A stretch of DNA of 57,003 nt from JAYVYM01 sp046593925 (GTDB lineage Bacteria; Actinomycetota; Actinomycetes; Mycobacteriales; SCTD01), in NCBI GenBank assembly GCA_046593925.1, contig JBKJQN010000022.1, positions 1 through 57,003 on the forward strand, in the 5' to 3' direction. The notes beneath the pieces are model-generated. The model was not told the DNA's origin. It ran no database searches and saw only the letters and a program-made list of their open reading frames with translations. A program made the position numbers and the translations under genes. Shown here piece after piece: positions 34,294 to 42,543 of this stretch. How positions within the stretch are numbered: position 1 is the stretch's first letter; every line of letters starts with the position of its first letter.

Positions 34294-35665
34294 GGCTCAA
34301 GTGTGCGGCCAGCACCTGCCGGGCCGCCTCGCGGCCGTCACGGGCCACCGCCGGGACACCCACGCCGCCGTAGGCCGCACCGGCGACCGCCAGACCGGGG
34401 TGCGCCGCGACGGCTGCCCGGACGCGGCGGACCAGGTCCAGGTGACCGACGGCGTACTGGGGCAGGCCGCCGCCCCAGCGCACCACCCGGCTGTCGAGCG
34501 TGCGCCCCACCGGACCGACGGCGGCCTCGAGCTCGGCACGTACGACGTCGACCAGCTCGGCGTCGTCGCGCTGCAGGTCGGTGGCGTCGCCGTGCCGGCC
34601 GACGCTGGCCCGCACGACCGCCCGCCCGGCCGGGTAGTGCCCCCACTTGCGGCTGGTGAAGGTCACCGCCTTGGTCACCCGGCCCTCGACGGCGGGCACG
34701 AGGTATCCGCTGCCGGTGCCCGGGGCGGCGCCGTCGAGCACCAGCGTGACGATCGCGACGCTGGCGTACTCCAGACCGGCGAGCGCTTGCGCCGCGGCGG
34801 GGGCAAGGTCGCGCAGCAGCCTGGCCGCGGGGGCGGCCGGTATCGCGAGGACGACGGCGTCGACGTCGAGCCGCTCCGGGTGCGACGCGGGCCCGAGCTC
34901 GAGCCGCCAGCCGCGTGGCGTACGGGCCAGCCCGCGCACGGTCGTCGACAGCCGCAGCCGCGCGCCGGAGGCCTTCGCCACGGCGGCCGGCAGCCGACCG
35001 AGGCCGCCGGGCAGCCCGCGGAAAAGCGGCCCGGTGTACGGCGTGGCCGTCGCCCTCGCCTGGCGGGTGGCGAGCAGCAGGCTGCGCGAGCGCGCCACCG
35101 GCGCCACCAGCTGCGGCAGCGTCGCGTACAGGCTGAGTCGGTCGGCGCGGCCGGCGTAGACGCCTCCGAGCAGCGGGTCGACGAGCCGCTCGACGACCTC
35201 GCCGCCGAGCCGCCGCCGCACGAGTTCGCCGACGCTCACGTCTTCGGTCACCGGGCGGCCGGGCAGCGCGAGGTCCAGCGGCACCCGGGCCAGCGCGCGC
35301 GCGCTGAGCACCTCGCTCCTGGCCAGCGTCGCGAGGTCGCCGGGTACGCCCATCAGCGTGCCGGCGGGCAGCGAGCGCAGCCGGCCGCGGGTCCACAGCG
35401 ACGCCTGGCCAGCCGCCGGGCTGACCAGTTCGGCGCCCAGGCCCGCCGCGGTCGCGAGCTCGACGCCGTACGGCACCCGCGCGAGCATTGCGTCGGCGCC
35501 CTCGTCGATCTGCAGCCCGCCGACCTCGCTGACCCGTACCTTCCCGCCGAGCTGAGGCGACGCCTCCAGGACGATGACCGTCGCACCGGCCCGGGACGCC
35601 TCGAGCGCCGCCGCGAGGCCGGCGATGCCACCGCCGACGACGGCGACGGTGCGCGGCGGGGTCAC
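34262..35665 (-). CDS. cgoX: Coproporphyrinogen III oxidase (CgoX/HemY type)
   Basis: A 467-residue FAD-dependent oxidase. It has the dinucleotide-binding VAVVGGGIAGLAAALEASRAG followed by VIVLEASPQLGGKV, the EGADAMLARVP substrate region and a C-terminal FAD-contact AGAAYGGVGVPA. In actinobacteria with HemQ this protein makes coproporphyrin III rather than protoporphyrin IX. The start is GTG 35665, six bases after a TACGCT -10 box; a longer open frame exists but is not conserved. It is older-named hemG or hemY. Confidence 0.93.
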   Translation of the reverse strand: MTPPRTVAVVGGGIAGLAAALEASRAGATVIVLEASPQLGGKVRVSEVGGLQIDEGADAMLARVPYGVELATAAGLGAELVSPAAGQASLWTRGRLRSLPAGTLMGVPGDLATLARSEVLSARALARVPLDLALPGRPVTEDVSVGELVRRRLGGEVVERLVDPLLGGVYAGRADRLSLYATLPQLVAPVARSRSLLLATRQARATATPYTGPLFRGLPGGLGRLPAAVAKASGARLRLSTTVRGLARTPRGWRLELGPASHPERLDVDAVVLAIPAAPAARLLRDLAPAAAQALAGLEYASVAIVTLVLDGAAPGTGSGYLVPAVEGRVTKAVTFTSRKWGHYPAGRAVVRASVGRHGDATDLQRDDAELVDVVRAELEAAVGPVGRTLDSRVVRWGGGLPQYAVGHLDLVRRVRAAVAAHPGLAVAGAAYGGVGVPAVARDGREAARQVLAAHLSHDRTHDRRPA

Positions 35666-35671
35666 CGGTCG

Positions 35672-35677
35672 AGCGTA
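35672..35677 (-). promoter_or_regulatory. Leaderless -10 box (TACGCT) of the haem pair
   Basis: TACGCT on the minus strand ends six bases before the GTG start of the oxidase gene; there is no ribosome-binding site. Confidence 0.55.
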
Positions 35678-35788
35678 GGTCCGTGACCGCGGTGTGGCCT
35701 GGTCGTGGCCGGGTCGAGGCCGCATCGGTGGAGCCGCCCGGATCCGCGCCGCGTCAGAGGTGCACCCGAACCCCTCCTGGAGGATCCG

Positions 35789-36610
35789 ATGACCCACCGA
35801 CCGCGCTCTACCGCCGCTGTGGCCCTGCTGCTCGGACTTGCCGTGCTGTCGGGCTGCTCGGGCTCTTCCGGATCCACCGCCGGCAGCGCGGCCGCTCCGG
35901 CGCGGGTGGGTGCTGGGGAGGTCGGCGCACCCGCGGCGGGCGCAGCCGGCGCCGGCTCAGCAGTGCTCCTCGGGCGGCGCGTCGTGCGCACCGCCACGCT
36001 GGCCGTCGAGGTGCCTGACGTACGCGTCGCTGCCGACCGGTCCCGGACCGTCGCCCAGGACGCGGGCGGCGCGCTGGAGGCCGAGGATGCCTCCGGCACC
36101 GGTGACGTCCTGCGTCTGCGGGTCGCCCCCGAACGACTCCCCACCGCACTCGAGGCGCTGGCGGGCCTGGGCCGGGAGCGAGCCCGTACGGTCGGCAGCG
36201 AGGACGTCAGCGACCAGGTCGCCGACCTCGACAGTCGGCTGGCCACGCAGCGGGCCTCGGTGGAGCGGGTCCGGGCGCTGCTCGCGAAGGCCCAGGTCAT
36301 CGCAGACGTCGTCGCCCTCGAGGCGCAGCTCGCGCAGCGCGAGGGCGACCTGGAGTCGCTGCAGGCCAGGGCGGCCGTCGTCCGCGGTCAGGCCGACCTC
36401 GCGACCATCACCGTGACCCTGTCACCCTTGCCGCCCGCGGCCGCACCGGCGACCGGCTTCCGCGACGGCATCGCGTCGGGCGCGGGGGCCTTCCTGGGGG
36501 CCAGCCGCGCCGGGGCCGTTGTGCTCGGCGCGCTGCTGCCGTTCCTCCCCCTGCTGGCGCTGGGCCTCTGGCTCGCCCGCCGGCTGACCCGCCGCCCGGC
36601 CGCAACCTGA
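35789..36610 (+). CDS. DUF4349-type lipoprotein
   Basis: A 273-residue lipoprotein. The signal ends in the lipobox LSGC (Cys at ~24), followed by a Gly/Ala/Ser-rich spacer. The DUF4349-like core (residues ~65-215) has RRVVRTATLAVEVPDV, LRLRVAPERL and a coiled coil VADLDSRLATQRASVERV...VALEAQLAQREGDLESLQ. One C-terminal membrane helix ends in a basic stop-transfer (ARRLTRRPA). TGGAGGA precedes the ATG. The function of the family is unknown; it is divergent from cgoX and convergent with hemE. Confidence 0.85.
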   Translation: MTHRPRSTAAVALLLGLAVLSGCSGSSGSTAGSAAAPARVGAGEVGAPAAGAAGAGSAVLLGRRVVRTATLAVEVPDVRVAADRSRTVAQDAGGALEAEDASGTGDVLRLRVAPERLPTALEALAGLGRERARTVGSEDVSDQVADLDSRLATQRASVERVRALLAKAQVIADVVALEAQLAQREGDLESLQARAAVVRGQADLATITVTLSPLPPAAAPATGFRDGIASGAGAFLGASRAGAVVLGALLPFLPLLALGLWLARRLTRRPAAT

Positions 36611-36617
36611 GTGCCTC

Positions 36618-36711
36618 CTCCCCTTCGATAGGTCACTTCCCCTGCGGGAGTGCACCTGCTGGGCCCCGAGAAGTGCACTCGCGAAGGGGAAGTGCACTCG
36701 CGAAGGGGAGG
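36618..36711. repeat. Palindromic CGAAGGGG-unit element, copy B
   Basis: The longest copy. Two inverted units lie on the left (CTCCCCTTCGA at 36618-36628, then a second ending CCCCTGCGGG). The centre is GGGCCCC. On the right, the 19-mer AAGTGCACTCGCGAAGGGG occurs twice in perfect tandem (36671-36689 and 36690-36708). It sits in the convergent gap between the DUF4349 gene and hemE, where it could also stop transcription from both sides. Confidence 0.88.
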
Positions 36712-36751
36712 TGTCGGCGGGTCGGGTGGCGGGGGCCCGGGCAGCAGGACG

Positions 36752-37816
36752 TCAGCGGGCGCTGGCCTCGTGGACGTGGTCGACGACCCGGGCGAGAACA
36801 TCGGGGTCGGTCTCGGGCAGCACGCCGTGGCCGAGGTTGAACACGTGCCCGTCGGTACGGCGGCCCTCCGCCAGGATCCGCTCGGTCTCGGCCCGGACGA
36901 CCGAGGTGGGGGCGAACACCAGCGCCGGATCCAGGTTGCCCTGGACGGCCTTGCCGGGCCCGATCCGGGCCGCCGCCTCGTCCAGCGGCAGCCGGTAGTC
37001 CACCCCGACGACGTCGGCGCCGGCCCGCCCCATGTCGTACAGCAGCTCCCCCGTGCCCACGCCGAAGTGGATCCGCGGCACGTCGGCGACCCCGGCCAGC
37101 ACCCGCGCGCTGTGCGGTTGGACGAAGCGCCGATAGTCCGCGGCAGGCAGCGCGCCGACCCACGAGTCGAACAGCTGGACGGCGCTGGCCCCGGCGTCGA
37201 CCTGTACGCGCAGGAAGCCCAGCGTGATCGTCGCGAGCCGGTCGAGCAGATCGGCCCACAGCTCCGGGTCGGCGTGCATCAGTGCCTTCGTAGCGGCGTG
37301 GTTCTTACTCGGGCCGCCCTCGACGAGATAACTGGCGAGGGTGAACGGCGCGCCGGCGAAGCCGATCAGCGGCGTCGCACCGAGCTCGGCAGTGAGCGCG
37401 CGCACGGCCTCGCTGATGTACGGCACGTGCTCGGGGGTCAACACGGGCAGCCGGTCGAGGTCGGCGCGGCTGCGCACCGGCGACGCGACGACAGGGCCGA
37501 CGCCCGGGACGATGTCGAGGTCGACCCCGACAGCCTTGAGCGGGACGACGATGTCGGAGAAGAAGATGGCCGCGTCGGTCCCGAACCGGCGTACGGGCTG
37601 CAGGGTGATCTCGGTGACCATGCCCGGGTCGGCGCACGCGTCCAGCATGGCGGTACCCGCCCGTAGCGCCCGGTACTCAGGTAGGGCCCGACCGGCCTGT
37701 CGCATGAACCAGACCGGCGTGTGCGGCACCGGCAGGCACCGGCAGGCCCGGACAAACGCGGAGTCGGACGTCCGGGCCCTGGCGGCGGCAGCGGCGTCCT
37801 GCTGGGCGGTGCTCAT
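36752..37816 (-). CDS. hemE: Uroporphyrinogen decarboxylase HemE
   Basis: A 354-residue cytoplasmic enzyme that decarboxylates the four acetate side chains of uroporphyrinogen III to give coproporphyrinogen III, the substrate of the adjacent CgoX. Signature regions are PVWFMRQAGRALPEYR, DAAIFFSDIVVPL, GFAGAPFTLASYLVEGG, VQLFDSWVGAL and FNLGHGVLPETDP. ATG 37816 was chosen as the start of the conserved N-terminus. Gene order places it in the haem block with cgoX and hemQ. Confidence 0.96.
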   Translation of the reverse strand: MSTAQQDAAAAARARTSDSAFVRACRCLPVPHTPVWFMRQAGRALPEYRALRAGTAMLDACADPGMVTEITLQPVRRFGTDAAIFFSDIVVPLKAVGVDLDIVPGVGPVVASPVRSRADLDRLPVLTPEHVPYISEAVRALTAELGATPLIGFAGAPFTLASYLVEGGPSKNHAATKALMHADPELWADLLDRLATITLGFLRVQVDAGASAVQLFDSWVGALPAADYRRFVQPHSARVLAGVADVPRIHFGVGTGELLYDMGRAGADVVGVDYRLPLDEAAARIGPGKAVQGNLDPALVFAPTSVVRAETERILAEGRRTDGHVFNLGHGVLPETDPDVLARVVDHVHEASAR

Positions 37817-37896
37817 GACCACCGAGCCTGCCACGGCGCGCCTGAGGTGTTCTGTCGGAGGGCCGTGGCACGGTGCATCCAGAGGAGGTGGTGGCG

Positions 37897-38079
37897 ATGT
37901 CCGCAACCGTCAGGTGGTGCTCGCCCTGTGCGTCCGAGCAGCTGTTCGAGGCTCCGCCCTGCGAGGACGGCCATGGCGAGGACTGCGTCGATCTGGCCTG
38001 CGTCGAGTGCGGCCACGCGATCGTCGTGGGCCTGCTGATCGTCACCGATGCCGTCGTGCTCCAGGCCCGGGCCGCCTGA
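37897..38079 (+). CDS. Small conserved Cys-rich protein
   Basis: A 60-residue protein, MSATVRWCSPCASEQLF..., with CxxC pairs (WCSPC, ACVECG) plus two further Cys, suggesting a zinc ribbon, and a short hydrophobic tail. AGGAGG lies eight bases before the ATG. Similar short proteins sit near haem genes in other actinobacteria, as I recall; function is unknown. It is divergent from hemE. Confidence 0.75.
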   Translation: MSATVRWCSPCASEQLFEAPPCEDGHGEDCVDLACVECGHAIVVGLLIVTDAVVLQARAA

Positions 38080-38089
38080 CCGGCAGCGC

Positions 38090-38941
38090 TCAGCCGCCGG
38101 CCAGCAGGACGACGCCGCCGAGCGCGCCGACGACCCCCACGACCTGCACCCGGCGCAGCCGCTCGTGGTCAAGCTGCCGGGCGAGCAACACGGTCACCAC
38201 CGGGTAGAGCGACGCGAGGACCGCGGTCACGCTGACCAGGGCACCCGCCCGTTCGGTCGCCACCGCGAACGCGCCGTTCGCGAGCACGTCGCCCGCGCCC
38301 ACCGCCGCCACGAGTGGCAGCCCGGATCGCGAGATCCCGAGGTCGAAGCCGCGGCGGCCGGCGAAGCAGAGAAGCAGGAGCGTCAGCAACCCGACGGCGG
38401 TCAGCCTCATGGTCAGCAGCGTCATCACGACGCTGCTCGACGCACCCTGCGCGATCAGGACCAGGGTGAGGCCGAAGCCGACGGCCGCCCCGAGGGCCAG
38501 CAGCAGCGGGGCGGCGCCACCGCGGCCGTCGCCGCGCAGCTCGGGCCCGCTGGCCAGTACGACGCCCGCTACCGCCACAGCGATGCCCAGGAGCTGCGTC
38601 CCGCTCGGAGTTTCGCCGCGCAGCAGCCCCACCGCGATCGGCACCACCACGCCAAGCGCCGCGACGGGGGCAACCACACCCATCGTCCCGGTCGCGAGCG
38701 CCCGGTAGAAGGCGGCGAGCGCGGACATGCCGATCAGCCCGGCACCGAGCGCCGGCAGCAGGTACGCCCGGTCGGCTCCCAGCTCGCCGGTGAGCACCGC
38801 TACCGGGACCAGGCCGAGCAGTGCGGTCAGCTGTGACAGGCCCAGCACCGTGGCGACCGGGATACGGCGGCTCGCGCTGCCACCGAGGAAGTCGGCGGTG
38901 CCCCACAGCACGCTGGCGAGCAGGGCGAGCAGGGCCGACAC
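38090..38941 (-). CDS. EamA/DMT-family transporter
   Basis: A 283-residue membrane protein with ten predicted helices arranged as two five-helix EamA repeats (LWGTADFLGGSASRR in the first; GAGDVLANGAFAVATERAGALVSVTAVLASLYPVVTVLLA in the second). Such proteins export metabolites or amino acids; the substrate is not predictable. The start is GTG 38941, preceded by TACGCT six bases upstream. It is divergent from the DUF3000 gene. Confidence 0.9.
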   Translation of the reverse strand: MSALLALLASVLWGTADFLGGSASRRIPVATVLGLSQLTALLGLVPVAVLTGELGADRAYLLPALGAGLIGMSALAAFYRALATGTMGVVAPVAALGVVVPIAVGLLRGETPSGTQLLGIAVAVAGVVLASGPELRGDGRGGAAPLLLALGAAVGFGLTLVLIAQGASSSVVMTLLTMRLTAVGLLTLLLLCFAGRRGFDLGISRSGLPLVAAVGAGDVLANGAFAVATERAGALVSVTAVLASLYPVVTVLLARQLDHERLRRVQVVGVVGALGGVVLLAGG

Positions 38942-38947
38942 GCGGCA

Positions 38948-38987
38948 AGCGTAGGTGCGGGGCGGCGTGGCCCGGCCGCCCTACCCT
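38948..38987. promoter_or_regulatory. Divergent leaderless -10 boxes
   Basis: On the minus strand TACGCT (38948-38953) is six bases from the transporter GTG. On the plus strand TACCCT (38982-38987) is seven bases from the DUF3000 GTG. Both genes appear to start without a leader from a shared 53-bp region. Confidence 0.55.
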
Positions 38988-38994
38988 CCGCACT

Positions 38995-39579
38995 GTGACC
39001 CTGTCCCTGGAGCCGGCCGCAGCGCCCGAGGCGTTCGTCTTGGGCCTGGTGTCGCTGCAAGCCGTCCTGGACGGCCAGCCGCGCACCGGGCTGGAGCTGC
39101 GTACGGTCCCGGCGCCCAAGAAGATGGCGCCATGGTCGTTCGCGGTCGCGGCCGAGGTCTCGCGCGACGGCGACGACGTCGCGAGCGGCCGCTTCGTGGT
39201 CTTGCACGACCCGGCCGGGCAGGACGGCTGGGGCGGCGACACCAGGATCGTGGCCCTCGTCGAGGCGCAGGTGGAGGCCGAGATGGCTGCCGACCCGGTG
39301 CTCGCCGACGTCGGCTGGTCGTGGCTGCTCGAGGCTCTCGCGGGGCGCGGTGCGCAGCACGCGGTCGCCGGCGGCACCGTGACCCGCACCGTGAGCAAGC
39401 GGTTCGGCCAGCTGGAGGACGCCGAGGACGCCTCTGAGGTGGAGGTACGGGCCTCGTGGACGGCTGTCCCGGGCGACGAGGGACTCGAGCTCGGGCGGCA
39501 CCTGCTGGCCTGGTGCGACCTGCTCTGCTCCACCGCCGGCCTCCCGCCGGAGGGTGTCGCGGCGCTGCACCCGCGCTGA
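38995..39579 (+). CDS. DUF3000 protein
   Basis: A 194-residue cytoplasmic protein of the actinobacterial DUF3000 family: APKKMAPWSFAVAAEV, DVASGRFVVLHDPAGQDGW, DVGWSWLLEALAGRGA and GTVTRTVSKRFGQLED are typical. Function is unknown. In many actinobacteria it lies between hemE and an RNase D gene, as here in outline, with the signalling cassette in between. Confidence 0.9.
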   Translation: MTLSLEPAAAPEAFVLGLVSLQAVLDGQPRTGLELRTVPAPKKMAPWSFAVAAEVSRDGDDVASGRFVVLHDPAGQDGWGGDTRIVALVEAQVEAEMAADPVLADVGWSWLLEALAGRGAQHAVAGGTVTRTVSKRFGQLEDAEDASEVEVRASWTAVPGDEGLELGRHLLAWCDLLCSTAGLPPEGVAALHPR

Positions 39580-39597
39580 GCTGGCCCATCGGGTGCT

Positions 39598-40695
39598 TCA
39601 GTGCTCGGCGAGCACCAACTCGGCGACGGCGGCCGGCGCCAGCTCCGCGCCTGCGGCGGTCGGCCGCGGGAGCTCCAGCGTGAGTGTGGTGCCCTCTCCA
39701 GGTCGGCTCCGGACGTCCAGGGCGCCGCCGGACAGTCGCGCCCGCTCGCGGAGCAGGCCAAGGCCGACGTGCCGGCCCCGGTCGGGTCGTACGGCAGCCG
39801 GATCGAAGCCCGGCCCCCTGTCGGTCACTGACGCCCGGACCAGGTCGGCCTGGACGGTCAGCTCGACGACCGCGTCGTCCACGTCGGCGTGCTTGACCAC
39901 GTTGAGCAGCGCCTCCTGGAAGAACCGGTAGACGGTCACGGCGCTGGCGAGCGGCAGCGGGTACGGCGTGCGCGGCCAGATGACCTCGACGTCCAGCCCG
40001 TACCTCGCGTGCATGTCCAGGCGCAGGTTGCCGACGGCGGTCCCGAGGTCGCCCTCGCGCAGAGCCGGCGGCCGGGTCCGGGCCATGACGGCGCGCACCT
40101 GCTCCTCGGCGTCCTCGACATAGTCGGTGATCTTCACCAGGTCGGCCGGGGTCACGGGTGAGCTCGCCAGCAGGCCGCGGGCAATCATCAGCGACTGGGC
40201 GACGGTGTCGTGCAGCTCCGCGGCCAGCTGACCGCGGGCACCCTCTTCGGCCGCGACCAGACCGGACAGCAGCTCGAACACCCCGGCACCGGCGGTCTCC
40301 GCCTCGACGCGGTGCCGCTCCCCGACCTGATCACCGAGTCGTACGCGCAGGTGCAGGGCTTCAAGGACAGCGGCGAGCTCGGCGAGCTCAGCGCTGGCGC
40401 GTACGACCATCGGCCGCCCGGCCACCCGCTCCAGCGGTGCGGACGGCATCTGTAGGCGGTGTACCGCCTGGCTGCGCAAGGTCCGCAGCGCCGCGGCGAG
40501 GCGGGCGGCAAGCACGGCGGCCCCGGCGCTGAGCGCGACGCCCACCGCGCCCCCCACCGACAGCGCCTCGATGGCCCCGGCGTCGAGCGCACCCGTGGCG
40601 GCCAGCACCGCGGCGCTGGCCCCGACGGCGGCCGTGACGCTTCCCGTGGTGAGCGCGCCCGCCCACACCGTCAGGGGCAGCGCCCGGCCGGTCAC
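39598..40695 (-). CDS. NarL-type sensor histidine kinase
   Basis: A 365-residue kinase with two N-terminal membrane helices and no visible input domain. The phosphoacceptor is His162 in AAELHDTVAQSL (HisKA_3), followed by the DxPPALREGDLG region, an N-box FFQEALLNVVKHA and G-boxes DRGPGFDP and GLGLLRERA. It begins within the stop of the sensor-like gene (GTGA at 40692-40695), so peptide, membrane protein and kinase form a three-gene coupled operon. The likely partner is the divergent LuxR-type regulator. Confidence 0.9.
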   Translation of the reverse strand: MTGRALPLTVWAGALTTGSVTAAVGASAAVLAATGALDAGAIEALSVGGAVGVALSAGAAVLAARLAAALRTLRSQAVHRLQMPSAPLERVAGRPMVVRASAELAELAAVLEALHLRVRLGDQVGERHRVEAETAGAGVFELLSGLVAAEEGARGQLAAELHDTVAQSLMIARGLLASSPVTPADLVKITDYVEDAEEQVRAVMARTRPPALREGDLGTAVGNLRLDMHARYGLDVEVIWPRTPYPLPLASAVTVYRFFQEALLNVVKHADVDDAVVELTVQADLVRASVTDRGPGFDPAAVRPDRGRHVGLGLLRERARLSGGALDVRSRPGEGTTLTLELPRPTAAGAELAPAAVAELVLAEH

Positions 40696-42107
40696 CGCAG
40701 GACGCCGGTGGTTGTCCAGTCCGTCGCCGGCCGGGTCAGCGGCTCGAGGCCGGGCTGCGGCTCCAGACCCAGCAGGTCGGGCTCCGCGGCGAGGGCGATG
40801 GCGCCCAGCAGGGAGGCGACCGCGCGCTCGACCAGGTGCAGCTCCTGGACGATGTCCTCGACGCCCGCGGCGCTCTCGGCGAGGTGGGACAGCCGTCCGG
40901 CGCTGTCGCGCAGCACGGTGAGGGCCGGGGTCGTCCGTGCGGCGAGGTCGCCGAGCGCCCGGGCGGCGCCGCCGGCGACCGCGACCTGCTCGGTGGCCAC
41001 GCGGTTGCGGGCCGACAGGTCCGACACCGACAGCCAGGTCTCCGCCTGGCCGACGAGGACGTGGGCGAGCCGGACGTCCCCGCGGTTGAAGGTGGGGGCA
41101 CCGGCGGAGCGGCGCGCGACGAGCACCGCCAGCGGGGCGTCGGGCTCGCCGAGAATCGCAGAGCACCATGGTCGGCCGAGCTCGCTGCCGACCGCGACCC
41201 GGCCGGCGCCGAGCGCCCGCAGCACCCAGGGCTCATCGAAGGCATCGGGGTCCACCCGCAGCCGGCGCGGCATGCCGGTCTCGTCGCCGGCCCAGCGGAC
41301 CGGCCCCTCAGCCGCAAGCATCACCATCTCGACGTCGGCGCCGCCGAACAGCCGCGCCGCAGCCGTAAGCACCACCTGGGCCGACACGTCCGTGGACCGC
41401 GCCGTCGCCCGCTCCTGGCCCCGGGCCAGCTCGGCGTAGAGCCGGGCCTCTGCGCTGCGGTGCGTCTGCTGGTCGAATGACATCCAGAGCAGCCCGAGCG
41501 GCACGAGCAGGCCGAGCAGGCCGAGCGGGGCGGTCAGGGTGAGGTAGGCGGCGAGCAAACCGATCGAGGAGTTGCCAGCGGTATGCAGCGCCGAAAGGGC
41601 GGCGCTGTAGACGACGAGCTCGTGAATCGACCGCTGCGAGGTCATCGCCACGACGACCGCAACCAGTAGGTAGTTGACGGCCCAGAAGACCGCGAGGCCG
41701 CCGCACGCACCTGTCAGCCCGCCGCCGAGGACCCCGGCGACCAGCCCGCCAAGCGCGGTGGCTGCGGCGAACTGCGCGACGTTGTACTGCAGCTTGAGCG
41801 CGGGCTGCCGGCGAACCAGCTGGGCAACGGCGACGCCGACGGCCATCGCGGCCACCGTCCACGCGCCGCCGGCGAACACCAGTGCGGCACCGAGCACTGC
41901 CTCGGTCAGTGAGAAGGTCCACCGCTGCCCACCGAACTGCAGGTGAACGACCGCGACCTCCGCGACGGTGACGCCGGCAGCCAACAGCGGGACGGCCCAC
42001 CACGCGGGCGTGCCCCAGCCGGTCACCACACCGAGTACGACAGCCAGCAGTGCTGAGGCGGCAGCAGCGATCCGTACGGAGACCAGCGGGTGCTGGCGGG
42101 GGCTCAC
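40692..42107 (-). CDS. Polytopic membrane sensor protein with GAF-like domain
   Basis: A 471-residue protein without catalytic motifs. Residues ~10-225 hold seven or so membrane helices (ALLAVVLGVVTGW, YNVAQFAAATALGG, AVNYLLVAVVVAM). A helical connector follows (SAEARLYAELARGQERATARS). The next ~140 residues look like a GAF domain (VVLTAAARLFGGADVEMVML, CSAILGEPDAPLAVLVARR). A four-helix-like tail resembles a dimerisation unit without a phospho-His box. It sits between the ANSWS peptide gene and the kinase, overlapping both by four bases. I infer a receptor that passes its state to the kinase. Confidence 0.75.
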   Translation of the reverse strand: MSPRQHPLVSVRIAAAASALLAVVLGVVTGWGTPAWWAVPLLAAGVTVAEVAVVHLQFGGQRWTFSLTEAVLGAALVFAGGAWTVAAMAVGVAVAQLVRRQPALKLQYNVAQFAAATALGGLVAGVLGGGLTGACGGLAVFWAVNYLLVAVVVAMTSQRSIHELVVYSAALSALHTAGNSSIGLLAAYLTLTAPLGLLGLLVPLGLLWMSFDQQTHRSAEARLYAELARGQERATARSTDVSAQVVLTAAARLFGGADVEMVMLAAEGPVRWAGDETGMPRRLRVDPDAFDEPWVLRALGAGRVAVGSELGRPWCSAILGEPDAPLAVLVARRSAGAPTFNRGDVRLAHVLVGQAETWLSVSDLSARNRVATEQVAVAGGAARALGDLAARTTPALTVLRDSAGRLSHLAESAAGVEDIVQELHLVERAVASLLGAIALAAEPDLLGLEPQPGLEPLTRPATDWTTTGVLR

Positions 42108-42361
42108 GCCGGGGTGCCCGACCAGCTGTTCGCCGACGGCGTACGCGACCAGCTGTTCGCGGCCGGGACGACCGACCAGCTGTTCGCGGCTGGGGTGCCC
42201 GACCAGCTGTTCGCCGACGGCGTACGCGACCAGCTGTTCGCGGCTGACGTCGTCGGCCCAGCACCGTGCGCATGCATGCCGGCGATGGCGCTCACGACCA
42301 CGCCGGCGCACAGGGCGGCGGCGGACAGCACGATCACGGTGCGGCGGGGGGTCCGGTTCAT
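42104..42361 (-). CDS. Small exported protein with five ANSWSxxPx repeats
   Basis: An 85-residue protein. AGGAGG lies five bases before the ATG. Residues 1-33 are a signal or anchor sequence (MNRTPRRTVIVLSAAALCAG...). Residues 41-85, to the very end, are five uninterrupted 9-residue repeats: ANSWSRTPS, ANSWSGTPA, ANSWSVVPA, ANSWSRTPS, ANSWSGTPA. The stop overlaps the start of the membrane sensor gene (GTGA), so the peptide is made in step with it. No family is recognised. Possible roles are a secreted or surface signal, a ligand precursor cut within the repeats, or a structural spacer that the sensor monitors. Confidence 0.8.
   Translation of the reverse strand: MNRTPRRTVIVLSAAALCAGVVVSAIAGMHAHGAGPTTSAANSWSRTPSANSWSGTPAANSWSVVPAANSWSRTPSANSWSGTPA
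42107..42241 (-). repeat. 27-bp tandem repeat encoding ANSWSxxPx
   Basis: Five exact-length 27-bp units, recognisable by GACCAGCTGTTCGC at 42120, 42147, 42174, 42201 and 42228 on the plus strand. Units 1-2 and 4-5 are nearly the same, pointing to a 54-bp duplication. There are no spacers of CRISPR type and the frame is kept throughout. Confidence 0.92.
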
Positions 42362-42543
42362 GTTTCCTCCTGATTGGCGACACAGGGGTGTTCGGCACGC
42401 AGCAACCACTCCGTGAAGCGGGCGGCACAACTGCACCCGATCGGACCAATGGGGGCCGATACAGGACTCGTCGAGATCCGCCGCTACAGCGACCGACTGA
42501 CCGGACCGAAACACCGGAGCAGACGGCCCCATCTCGCGGCGCC

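Noticed and set aside
42107..42241. CRISPR-like array
   Set aside because: The repeats are 27 bp head to tail with no unique spacers, keep frame and encode the ANSWS repeats; no cas genes are nearby.
41968..42543. Long N-terminal extension of the LuxR-type regulator
   Set aside because: It is antisense to the repeat peptide and sensor start, Thr/Arg/Pro-rich, and lacks any receiver-like feature; the real domain begins after ~42640.
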